A stretch of DNA of 7,427 nucleotides from JAJRTA01 sp965603125 (GCA_965603125.1 CBFDBU010000048.1:1-7427), one strand, 5' to 3'. Counted from the first letter of the stretch, positions 1-5,934 are shown. Notes: generated by a model not told the origin, from the letters alone. Numbers and translations: made by a program.

Positions 1-2
1 AT

Positions 3-1316
3 GATGATGTAACCGGGACTATCCTCGACTCTATAGCCGATGGAGTCTTTACCGTCGACCGCGAGTGGCGGATCAGTTCCTTCAACAGGGCCGCGGAGGA
101 AATCACCGGCATCCTGAAGGAAGAAGCTGTCGGCCAACGTTGCTGCGACGTGTTCCATGCTTCAATCTGCGAAACGAACTGCGCTCTCAGGGAGACATTC
201 GAAACCGGGCGGTCAGTAGTCAACCGCGCGATCTACGTCATCGATGCGGATGGAGAGAGAGTCCCGATCAGTATTTCAACAGCCGTTCTGAAAGACAAGA
301 ACGGAAATACTATCGGAGGAGTGGAGACATTCAGGGACTTAAGCGCGATCGAGGAGCTCAGGCGGGAACTGGAAAAGAAATACTCTTTCAACGATATCGT
401 AAGCAAGAGCGACAAGATGTTGCAGCTTTTCAAAATCCTTCCCAGCATCGCTCAGAGCGACAGCACAGTTCTTATCGAAGGTGAAAGCGGTACCGGTAAG
501 GAACTGGTCGCCCGCGCCCTGCACGATCTTTCCCACCGGAAGGACGGACCAATCGTGGCGGTCAACTGTGGAGCACTCCCGGACACACTCCTCGAATCGG
601 AGCTTTTTGGCTACAAGGCCGGCGCGTTTACCGATGCCCGCAAAGACAAACCGGGTCGCTTTGCGATGGCCGACGCCGGCACGATATTTCTTGACGAAAT
701 CGCTGATATTTCTCCCGCGTTGCAGGTGCGGTTGTTACGGGTCATTCAGGAAAGAACCTATGAACCGCTGGGCGCCACGGAATCGGTTCCAGCTGATATT
801 CGTGTCGTTGTGGCAACCAACAGGGACCTCGAAAAGCTCGTCAGAAAAGGAGAGTTTCGGCAGGATCTGTACTACCGAATAAACGTGGTCCGCATCATGT
901 TGCCGCCGCTTCGCGAGCGCAAGGAAGATATCCCTCTGCTGATCGATCACTTCATCCGCCGTTTTAATAATCTCAAGAAGAAGCATATCTCGGACATTTC
1001 ACCTGATGCGCTGGCGGTCCTGATGGGTTATGACTACCCCGGCAATATCAGAGAGTTGGAAAATATCATCGAGCATGCGTTCGTTCTCTGTCAGGGCACC
1101 GTCATTAGCATCGATAATCTGCCCGAGAATGTCAGACCCAAAGAGGTCAAACCCGTAGCCGAGTTGACATCGATAGATGATCTTGAAGCTGTTTTCATCA
1201 CCAGGGTACTAAGAAGGAATAACTTCAGCAGAAAGAAAACCGCCGAAGAGCTGGGAATGCATAAGACAACACTCTGGCGAAAAATGAAGAAATTGGGAAT
1301 CCGCCCTCCCAATTGA
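3..1316 (+). CDS. orpR: OrpR-like sigma-54-dependent transcriptional activator, PAS-AAA+-Fis (5' partial)
   Basis: This is an enhancer-binding activator that would use ATP hydrolysis to open sigma-54 promoters. The frame is already open at base 3, so the start lies upstream of the window; 437 residues are visible. A GTG at 150 is in frame but would cut the PAS domain. Numbering from base 3, a PAS domain fills about residues 5-115 and holds Cys47, Cys48, Cys56 and Cys60. The AAA+ domain follows, with Walker A GESGTGKE (160-167), a GAFTDA loop (207-212; consensus GAFTGA), Walker B IFLDE (228-232) and FRQDLYYR (285-292). A Fis-type helix-turn-helix ends the protein (about 398-435). OrpR of Desulfovibrio vulgaris is reported to sense redox state through a PAS-bound [4Fe-4S] cluster. 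The neighbouring ORP-type operon and the Cys-rich PAS support that name. The general class is certain; the orthology is inferred. Confidence 0.9.
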   Translation, partial: DDVTGTILDSIADGVFTVDREWRISSFNRAAEEITGILKEEAVGQRCCDVFHASICETNCALRETFETGRSVVNRAIYVIDADGERVPISISTAVLKDKNGNTIGGVETFRDLSAIEELRRELEKKYSFNDIVSKSDKMLQLFKILPSIAQSDSTVLIEGESGTGKELVARALHDLSHRKDGPIVAVNCGALPDTLLESELFGYKAGAFTDARKDKPGRFAMADAGTIFLDEIADISPALQVRLLRVIQERTYEPLGATESVPADIRVVVATNRDLEKLVRKGEFRQDLYYRINVVRIMLPPLRERKEDIPLLIDHFIRRFNNLKKKHISDISPDALAVLMGYDYPGNIRELENIIEHAFVLCQGTVISIDNLPENVRPKEVKPVAELTSIDDLEAVFITRVLRRNNFSRKKTAEELGMHKTTLWRKMKKLGIRPPN

Positions 1317-1342
1317 CATTGGTTGCATATACGCAACCAATG
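1317..1342. promoter_or_regulatory. Candidate activator-binding palindrome 1 (UAS1)
   Basis: A perfect 10-bp inverted repeat, CATTGGTTGC and GCAACCAATG, is separated by six bases and begins directly after the activator stop codon. Its core GGTTGC-N6-GCAACC recurs in near-identical form at 1353-1370. No T-tract follows, so a terminator is less likely than an operator. It lies about 164 bp upstream of the predicted start of transcription, within the usual reach of sigma-54 enhancer sites. Assignment to the adjacent OrpR-like protein is an inference. Confidence 0.7.
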
Positions 1343-1352
1343 CTATCGTAAT

Positions 1353-1370
1353 GGTTGCACGTGCGCAGCC
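1353..1370. promoter_or_regulatory. Candidate activator-binding palindrome 2 (UAS2)
   Basis: The sequence is GGTTGC-N6-GCAGCC, one mismatch from a perfect palindrome and from the UAS1 core. The two centres (1329.5 and 1361.5) are 32 bp apart, close to three helical turns, so two activator dimers would sit on the same DNA face. It lies about 132 bp upstream of the predicted transcription start. It also fits GG-N10-GC by chance, but lacks the rest of a sigma-54 promoter. Confidence 0.6.
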
Positions 1371-1467
1371 CCTCGTCCTATTCCCCAGTCGCCAGACAAT
1401 CATATTATGTTCGTAAGTCTTTACATATAAGCATGATAGCATTTATATCCGTCGGGTAAGGGCGGTC

Positions 1468-1483
1468 AGGCATAAATTATGCT
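1468..1483 (+). promoter_or_regulatory. Sigma-54 (RpoN) promoter, -24/-12
   Basis: AGGCATAAATTATGCT fits the sigma-54 consensus TGGCACG-N4-TTGCW, with GG at 1469-1470, GC at 1481-1482 and exact N10 spacing. In the 100 bases upstream of it, no other GG has a GC at this spacing. An activator gene and paired palindromes lie upstream. The predicted transcription start is about 1494, only about 8 nt before the ATG at 1502. Confidence 0.75.
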
Positions 1484-1501
1484 TTGACAATGAACACGAT
1501 T

Positions 1502-1903
1502 ATGAAGGTTGCAATTCCGACATGGGATGGGCGTGTTTCACCCGTCATGGATACAGCGCGCCATTTACTTGTGACTGAGTTTGCCGATGGCAGCGAGGTT
1601 TCCAGGGAAACCGTGATTATCCCTCAAGCTAACATTTCCGGCCGCGTGAGTTTTCTTACGGATCTCGGTATTGATGTTCTGATCTGCGGAGCCATCTCGC
1701 ATCAGTTCGAGCACATGCTTGCTGCCTCGGAGATAAAGCCATACCCTTGGTTCCGCGGTAATGTTGACGAGATCATTGCCGCCTATTTCGGTGGGGTTTT
1801 GCAGAATGACAGTTTTCTTTTGCCCGGCTGTAGGCGTCGCGGCCGGGGAAGGGGCCGACGCCGTGGATGGCGTGCAGGTCAGGGTGGACGCAAACAGTTC
1901 TAA
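1502..1903 (+). CDS. NifX/MTH1175-like dinitrogenase Fe-Mo cofactor-type protein with Arg/Gly tail
   Basis: A 133-residue protein of the dinitrogenase iron-molybdenum cofactor biosynthesis family (NifX/NifB C-terminal fold), whose members bind or carry metal clusters. It opens MKVAIPTWDGRVSP, the usual N-terminus of this subfamily. The alpha/beta fold covers about residues 1-105, and a tail rich in Arg and Gly starts with PGC at Cys110. It is the first gene after the sigma-54 promoter. ATG 1502 is chosen because the family begins with MK(V/I)AIP, and because TTG 1484 and ATG 1490 lie upstream of the predicted transcription start. No Shine-Dalgarno sequence precedes any of these starts. The basic tail could bind nucleic acid or acidic partners, which is speculation. 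Family certain; exact role in the complex unknown. Confidence 0.85.
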   Translation: MKVAIPTWDGRVSPVMDTARHLLVTEFADGSEVSRETVIIPQANISGRVSFLTDLGIDVLICGAISHQFEHMLAASEIKPYPWFRGNVDEIIAAYFGGVLQNDSFLLPGCRRRGRGRGRRRGWRAGQGGRKQF

Positions 1904-1912
1904 GGAGGAATG

Positions 1913-2275
1913 ATGAGAATAGCGGTTTCATCTGAGGGAAAGGATCTGACCAGCAGTGTTGATCCACGATTTGGGCGGGGGTCATACTTCCTGGTCTTCG
2001 ATACCAGTGACGAGAGCCTCGAGGTCGTTGAAAACGGCCAGAACGTTCATGCTGCTCAGGGAGCCGGGGTTCAGGCTGCCGAGAATGTCGCCCGCAAGAA
2101 CGTAGACATTATTGTAGCGGGGAACTTCGGCCCCAAGGCGTTTCAAGCTCTTGAAGCGGCTGGTATCAAGGTTGCATTATGGGCGGACGGGACGGTTTCA
2201 GAGGCAATTGAATTAGCCCGAAACAACAAGCTCAAGATATGCGACAGTGCCAATGTCGAGGGGCACTGGATGTAG
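1913..2275 (+). CDS. ORP-like NifX/MTH1175-family metal-cluster protein
   Basis: A 120-residue protein of the same Fe-Mo cofactor-type fold. The motifs DPRFGRGSYF near the N-terminus, AAQGAGVQAAEN in the middle and NFGPKAFQALEAAGIKV later are classic for MTH1175-like proteins. Of the three members in this operon it looks closest to the Desulfovibrio orange protein, which holds a Mo-Cu-Mo sulfide cluster. I cannot tell from sequence whether this protein binds that cluster. A strong AAGGAGG (1902-1908) precedes the tandem ATGs at 1910 and 1913. The second has the better spacing (4 nt against 1), so 1913 is used. The gene lies 9 bp after its paralogue and was probably formed by duplication. Confidence 0.88.
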   Translation: MRIAVSSEGKDLTSSVDPRFGRGSYFLVFDTSDESLEVVENGQNVHAAQGAGVQAAENVARKNVDIIVAGNFGPKAFQALEAAGIKVALWADGTVSEAIELARNNKLKICDSANVEGHWM

Positions 2276-2306
2276 TGTCTGCCTTTTGGTCGAGGAGGAA
2301 GTGGTT

Positions 2307-2600
2307 ATGACACCGAGAAAATTAAATAGTAACGGCACAGGTACCGGCGATCGGAGACAGCGTCGGCGACTGAGAGGTATGTTCTCCGGTAAGACCGGCA
2401 AGACGATTGGTTTTACATCAATCGCAGCACCTATAATCGGGTATGTTGTCAATGATCTCAAGAAGCCCAACAGTGTTATCCGCAGTCTTGTCGGAGGAGT
2501 GGTCAGGAAGCTTCTCCCGGCGAAATCAGGAAAGGTCGAGGCGATCGACATTACCGATAAGGTCGAAATCCTCGAAGACAAGAACGACAAGAGAAGTTAA
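2307..2600 (+). CDS. Small basic protein of unknown function in ORP-type operon
   Basis: A 97-residue protein I do not recognise. The N-terminus (about 1-33) is polar and strongly basic, with a QRRRLRG cluster. A hydrophobic stretch TIGFTSIAAPIIGYVV (about 33-48) follows, then a KKPNSVIRSLVGGVVRKLL segment that could form an amphipathic helix. The end is charged and largely acidic. The hydrophobic stretch is short for a membrane span, so peripheral membrane or protein contact is more likely. ATG 2307 has GGAGG at 2294-2298 with an 8-nt gap. The in-frame GTG at 2301 is too close to that site, and upstream in-frame starts would overlap the previous gene. Position inside the operon suggests a partner of the ORP-type complex, but this is guilt by association only. 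Confidence 0.75.
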   Translation: MTPRKLNSNGTGTGDRRQRRRLRGMFSGKTGKTIGFTSIAAPIIGYVVNDLKKPNSVIRSLVGGVVRKLLPAKSGKVEAIDITDKVEILEDKNDKRS

Positions 2601-2636
2601 TACAATCGTAACCATCGATTGCGAAAGGAGAGAAAG

Positions 2637-3071
2637 ATGCCAGGTGGAGACAGGACTGGACCGTGGGGCGCCGGACCGATGACAGGTCGGGCCGCCGGTT
2701 TTTGTGCCGGCTACGACGTGCCGGGATATATGAATCCCGCTTTTGGACGGGGGTTCGGAGGTGGTCGGGGCCGCGGATATGGTCGTGGCTTCGGCATGGG
2801 AGGTGGCCGGGGATGGCGCCATCAGTATTACGCCACCGGGTTGCCGGGATGGAATCGTGGATACGCGTATCCATATCCTTATCCGGGCGCATTCCCGGTT
2901 GCTGCCGGCGCAGCTACAACATCGCAAGCGGCTCAAGCAGAGGAACTTGCGTATTTGAAAGAGCAGGCTCGGTATTTCAAGGAGACTCTTGGCGATATCG
3001 AGATGCGCATTGACGAGCTTGGCCAGCAAACAGCAGATTCAAGCAAGGTGCAGGAGAAAGATAAGAAGTGA
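2637..3071 (+). CDS. DUF5320-family Gly/Arg/Tyr-rich protein with C-terminal coiled coil
   Basis: A 144-residue protein that opens MPGGDRTGPWGAGPMTGR, the signature of DUF5320 proteins, which accompany NifX-like genes in anaerobes. Residues about 25-60 are low-complexity GRG/GFG repeats. A Tyr/Pro stretch (GYAYPYPYPG) follows. The last third holds a predicted coiled coil, LAYLKEQARYFKETLGDIEM and onward. The same coiled-coil unit recurs, frameshifted, at 3771-3839. ATG 2637 is chosen over TTG 2619 because AAGGAG (2625-2630) sits 6 nt before it and the family starts with MPGGD. The stop overlaps the next gene by 4 bp, so translation is probably coupled. The function of the family is unknown to me; a scaffold role is inferred from composition. 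Confidence 0.85.
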   Translation: MPGGDRTGPWGAGPMTGRAAGFCAGYDVPGYMNPAFGRGFGGGRGRGYGRGFGMGGGRGWRHQYYATGLPGWNRGYAYPYPYPGAFPVAAGAATTSQAAQAEELAYLKEQARYFKETLGDIEMRIDELGQQTADSSKVQEKDKK

Positions 3072-3724
3072 GACGGGGTACCATGTCACTAAGAAGTGGT
3101 TTTGGCGGTTGGTTTGGTCGAGGTTCAGGACAAACTGGTGGTGGTGGTTCTGGGCAAAGTAAAGGCGGTGGCCGCGGTCGAGGAGGCGGTTCAGGTTTGG
3201 GACAAGGTCGCGGGGGCGGCCGTGGAATGGGTCGAGGTACGAACAGGGGTCGTGGTGGTGGACGTGGCATGGGCATGGAGGCACCTCCAAATCCGGTCGA
3301 GCGTCCGGACTTCCAACCACACGCTGAGCAGCCTGGTCCGGGAGGATTGGGGTTGGAAAACCCGGACCAAGAGATCGCAATGCTCAGAGTCCAGGCTGAT
3401 ACAATGTTGGATCAGTTGCAAGCTATCAATGCACGCATCTCTATTTTACAAGGGGAAAAAGAGCCTGCGGCCGTCGATTTCGCAAATATCGGGGCGCGCA
3501 GGAAAACCTCGAATAACACGCTGCGTGGAAGAGCGACTGCAATCATTGACAAAGAAGAATGTGTGAGTTGTGGAATCTGCGCCATTGTATGCCCGGAGGA
3601 TGCAATCGCCGTAAATGACATAGCGGTGATCGACCCCCAGAAGTGCACTGGATGTGGTTCGTGTGTTGACGAGTGCCCGACCATGGCGATCTCCCTTGCC
3701 GATTTGAAAGAAGTGGCGTCATAA
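3068..3724 (+). CDS. RGG-repeat/coiled-coil/2[4Fe-4S] ferredoxin fusion protein
   Basis: A 218-residue fusion. Residues about 7-72 are almost pure Gly/Arg/Gln repeats (GGGRGRGGG, GQGRGGGRGMGRG). A linker rich in Pro and a short coiled coil (about 101-130) follow. The C-terminus is a bacterial 2[4Fe-4S] ferredoxin with two full CxxCxxCxxxCP motifs: Cys165, 168, 171, 175 and Cys193, 196, 199, 203. It would transfer electrons or help load clusters, most likely with the neighbouring NifX-like proteins and ATPases. Start is GTG 3068, whose GTGA overlaps the previous stop and has AGGAG at 3052-3056 (11-nt gap). ATG 3083 is a real alternative and would remove five residues. A Gly-rich low-complexity domain fused to a ferredoxin is unusual outside this type of cluster. 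Confidence 0.82.
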   Translation: MRRGTMSLRSGFGGWFGRGSGQTGGGGSGQSKGGGRGRGGGSGLGQGRGGGRGMGRGTNRGRGGGRGMGMEAPPNPVERPDFQPHAEQPGPGGLGLENPDQEIAMLRVQADTMLDQLQAINARISILQGEKEPAAVDFANIGARRKTSNNTLRGRATAIIDKEECVSCGICAIVCPEDAIAVNDIAVIDPQKCTGCGSCVDECPTMAISLADLKEVAS

Positions 3725-3734
3725 GGAGAACCCA

Positions 3735-3869
3735 GTGGTTAAACAGGACTACTATGAGGGACTCACGCATTTGAAAGAACAAGCTCGGTACTTCAGGGAG
3801 ATGTTTTTGATGATATTGAGGCGCATATTGATAAACTTAGGAAAGAAAGAAAGGACAAAAGACATATGA
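3735..3869 (+). CDS. Short coiled-coil reading frame, frameshifted relative to the DUF5320 paralogue
   Basis: A 44-codon frame starts at GTG 3735, with AAGGAG (3723-3728) 6 nt upstream, and stops at TGA 3867-3869, overlapping the next ATG as ATGA. Its first half contains LKEQARYFRE, nearly identical to LKEQARYFKE of the DUF5320 gene upstream. After ATG 3801 and a run of five T bases the similarity moves to the -1 frame, where DDIEAHIDKL matches GDIEMRIDEL of the paralogue. That frame has no stop before the downstream RGG-zinc ribbon gene, so an intact version would be one coiled coil-RGG-zinc ribbon protein. Possible readings are a decayed gene, a base-call error in the T run, ribosomal frameshifting, or a short leader peptide that couples translation. 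The good ribosome site shows that initiation here is plausible. Confidence 0.5.
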   Translation: MVKQDYYEGLTHLKEQARYFREMFLMILRRILINLGKKERTKDI

Positions 3870-4168
3870 TGTCACCGAACGGTACATCAGGCGGACGAGG
3901 CCAGGGACAGGGCGGTGGCCAGGGACAGGGCGGTGGTCGAGGTTCAGGACAAGGACGAGGAGGAGGACGAGGTCAAGGACAGGGCGGCGGTCGAGGTTCG
4001 GGACAAGGTCAAAGTGGCGGACGAGGCATGGGGCGCGGCGGTCGGGGCCTTGGCCCCGTCGGCGAATGCGTCTGCCCCCACTGCGGCACGATAGCGCCAC
4101 ATCAGCAGGGTGTACCTTGCCTTGAGATAGACTGCCCGAAGTGCGGCCGGAAGATGACAAGGCAGTAG
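3866..4168 (+). CDS. RGG/GQG-repeat protein with C-terminal zinc ribbon
   Basis: A 100-residue protein. Residues about 8-62 are a Gly/Gln/Arg/Ser repeat (GQGQGGG, GRGSGQG). The C-terminus is a compact zinc-ribbon or rubredoxin-like site, with Cys68, Cys70 and Cys73 in CVCPHCG, then Cys85, and Cys90 and Cys93 in CPKCG. It would bind one Zn or Fe and mediate protein contact. Such Cys-rich tails preceded by Gly-rich stretches recur in ORP-type clusters. Two start ATGs lie in tandem (3866, 3869). The ribosome site is weak (AGGA at 3852-3855, 10 nt away), which fits translational coupling through the ATGA overlap, or production as the second half of a longer frameshifted product. The repeat DNA is internally duplicated. 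Confidence 0.75.
   Translation: MMSPNGTSGGRGQGQGGGQGQGGGRGSGQGRGGGRGQGQGGGRGSGQGQSGGRGMGRGGRGLGPVGECVCPHCGTIAPHQQGVPCLEIDCPKCGRKMTRQ
3901..3936 (+). repeat. Tandem 18-bp repeat coding GQGQGG
   Basis: Two exact 18-bp copies (3901-3918 and 3919-3936, each CCAGGGACAGGGCGGTGG) lie side by side inside the RGG-zinc ribbon gene. A longer, slightly diverged copy of the segment from about 3922 recurs 54 bp downstream. The unit is a multiple of three, so changes in copy number would keep the frame. Confidence 0.8.
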
Positions 4169-4187
4169 GAAGCTGAAGAACCCAGCT

Positions 4188-5060
4188 CTGGAAATATCTA
4201 TCGCCAGTGGCAAGGGCGGTACCGGAAAGACCACAATTGCCACCAATCTGGCTGTTGCCGTTGCCGGGACCGGCACGGATGCAAGTTACCTTGACTGTGA
4301 TGTGGAGGAACCGAACGGCAGCATATTCCTGAAGCCTGAGATCAGGGAGCGATTCGATGTTACTGTCCCGGTTCCCCGGGTTAATCTCGAAAACTGCACT
4401 CTATGTGGCGACTGTTCCGCAGCCTGCGAGTATCATGCCATCGCCGTCCTGGGGAAAACGGTGGAGGTCTTCCCTTCGCTTTGTCATGGCTGCGGGGGAT
4501 GTAGTGATGTCTGTCCTGAAGATGCCATTGAAGAGATTCCCAGAACCATCGGCCGCATCAGCCATGGAACCGGGATGGGGGTCGAGTTTTATGAGGGACG
4601 TTTGAATGTTGGAGAAGCGATATCACCTCCCGTTACGAAGGCGCTGCGGAAGCTTGCCGGGAAATCCGATGTGACCGTTATCGATGCTCCCCCCGGTACA
4701 TCCTGTCCCGTCATTGAGGCCATCAGCGGCACAGACTTCGTCATCCTGGTGACCGAACCGACGCCGTTTGGATTGAATGATCTCAAGCTTGCAGTCGGAA
4801 TGGTGCGGGAAATCGGCCTGCCGCACGGTGTCGTGATCAATCGCTCGGACATCGGCGACAGCAGAACCGAAGAGTACTGCCGCAAGGAGGAAATCGCTAT
4901 CCTGATGGAGATACCGTATGATCGCCGGGTCGCAGAGGCGTATTCGCGCGGAGATATGATGTTCGCCGTCGATTCTCGCTATGAAATGAGTTTATGCGAA
5001 CTTTACGAGCAAATAGCCACACGAGTCCACGATGACAGAACTGGTCGTAGTCAGCGGTAA
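4188..5060 (+). CDS. MinD/Mrp-family P-loop ATPase with inserted 2[4Fe-4S] ferredoxin (ATPase A), non-ATG start
   Basis: A cytoplasmic ATPase of the MinD/Mrp/NubA type, related to cluster-carrier and positioning ATPases. Counting from CTG 4188 it has 290 residues. The deviant Walker A SGKGGTGKTT spans 7-16, with signature Lys9 and Lys14. A ferredoxin insert carries Cys70, 73, 76, 80 and Cys99, 102, 105, 109, and the switch II motif DAPPG starts at Asp166. The frame opens after a stop at 4155-4157 and contains no ATG, GTG or TTG until GTG 4302, which lies beyond Walker A. CTG 4188 gives (M)EISIASGKGG, the normal N-terminus of the family. CTG 4173 is the other candidate; both have poor ribosome sites. 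The gene overlaps ATPase B by 29 bp. In D. vulgaris, paired ATPases of this kind belong to the ORP operons and complex. The family is certain, the start is not. Confidence 0.82.
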   Translation: MEISIASGKGGTGKTTIATNLAVAVAGTGTDASYLDCDVEEPNGSIFLKPEIRERFDVTVPVPRVNLENCTLCGDCSAACEYHAIAVLGKTVEVFPSLCHGCGGCSDVCPEDAIEEIPRTIGRISHGTGMGVEFYEGRLNVGEAISPPVTKALRKLAGKSDVTVIDAPPGTSCPVIEAISGTDFVILVTEPTPFGLNDLKLAVGMVREIGLPHGVVINRSDIGDSRTEEYCRKEEIAILMEIPYDRRVAEAYSRGDMMFAVDSRYEMSLCELYEQIATRVHDDRTGRSQR

Positions 5061-5934
5061 GGGAGGCACCGGCAAGACCAGCCTGGTCGGTTCACTGGCA
5101 GCCCTGTCACAGAACAAGGTGCTGGTTGATTGCGATGTTGACGCTGCCGATCTTCATTTGATTCTGCAGAACAGGGTACAGAGGAAGACCGAATTCATCG
5201 GGGGCAAGCAGGCCGCTATCATCGAGGAAAGATGCACAAACTGCGGAATATGTCCGGAGTACTGTCGCTTCGATGCCATCAAGCATGAGACCCACACGGA
5301 AAGCGCAACCGGAGAGCGGTATTGGATAGACAGACACGCCTGTGACGGATGCGGTGTCTGCACGCGCCACTGCCCGGAGCAGGCAATCGATTTCAGAGAA
5401 GTGGTCAGTGGCGAGTGGTACCTCTCTGATACGCCATACGGACCGCTGGTTCATGCGCGTCTGGGTCTCGCACAGGCCAATTCGGGTAAGTTGGTATCGC
5501 TGCTGCGCCAGCAGGCAAGACTGATGGCGGATAAGAGGGGGCTGGAACTTATTCTCATAGACGGCCCACCCGGTATCGGCTGCCCGGTAATCGCATCGCT
5601 CACCGGTGCTTCGTATGTCCTGATAGTCACCGAACCGTCCCTGTCGGCTTTGCACGATATGGAACGGCTGCTGCAACTGACCGTTCATTTCGGGATTACT
5701 ACGGCAATCTGTATCAACAAGTATGATATCAACCCTGCCTTGACTTCTCGTATCGAGGAGTTTGCAGAGGAACACAAGGTGAGCATCATGGGACGAATCC
5801 CTTTCGACCCCGCAGTTACAAAGGCACAGTTGGCGGGTACCACGGTTGTCGAACACCACGGCAACGGAGCATCCGGAAGTCTTGAGCTATTGTGGTCCAA
5901 TCTGAACAAGGAATTGAGCGAGACCCGACAGTAG
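5032..5934 (+). CDS. MinD/Mrp-family P-loop ATPase with inserted 2[4Fe-4S] ferredoxin (ATPase B)
   Basis: A 300-residue paralogue of ATPase A. It opens MTELVVVSGKGGTGKTS, with signature Lys10 and Lys15 of the deviant Walker A. The ferredoxin insert has Cys68, 71, 74, 78 and Cys104, 107, 110, 114, and switch II DGPPGIGCPV begins at Asp177. ATG 5032 lies inside the end of ATPase A (29-bp overlap) with no clear ribosome site, so translation is probably coupled and the two proteins made together. Members of this class work as dimers across the ATP sites, so a heterodimer is a fair inference. Likely tasks are ATP-driven Fe-S or Mo-S cluster handling or placement of the ORP-like complex in the cell; the sequence cannot decide between them. 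Confidence 0.93.
   Translation: MTELVVVSGKGGTGKTSLVGSLAALSQNKVLVDCDVDAADLHLILQNRVQRKTEFIGGKQAAIIEERCTNCGICPEYCRFDAIKHETHTESATGERYWIDRHACDGCGVCTRHCPEQAIDFREVVSGEWYLSDTPYGPLVHARLGLAQANSGKLVSLLRQQARLMADKRGLELILIDGPPGIGCPVIASLTGASYVLIVTEPSLSALHDMERLLQLTVHFGITTAICINKYDINPALTSRIEEFAEEHKVSIMGRIPFDPAVTKAQLAGTTVVEHHGNGASGSLELLWSNLNKELSETRQ

Noticed and set aside
1317..1342. The palindrome after the activator stop codon read as a transcription terminator
   Set aside because: No T-tract follows, and a near copy stands 32 bp away, which fits an operator pair better.
1391..1402. IHF-like site (AATCATATTATG) between the palindromes and the sigma-54 promoter
   Set aside because: The position would be right for DNA bending, but the match to the IHF consensus is poor in its second half.
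1484..1489. TTGACA, a perfect sigma-70 -35 box
   Set aside because: No -10 box lies at proper distance, and the hexamer falls between the sigma-54 promoter and the start of the first gene.
5107..5859. Long minus-strand frame (250 codons) opposite ATPase B
   Set aside because: It is a shadow of the well-supported ATPase gene and has no motifs of its own.
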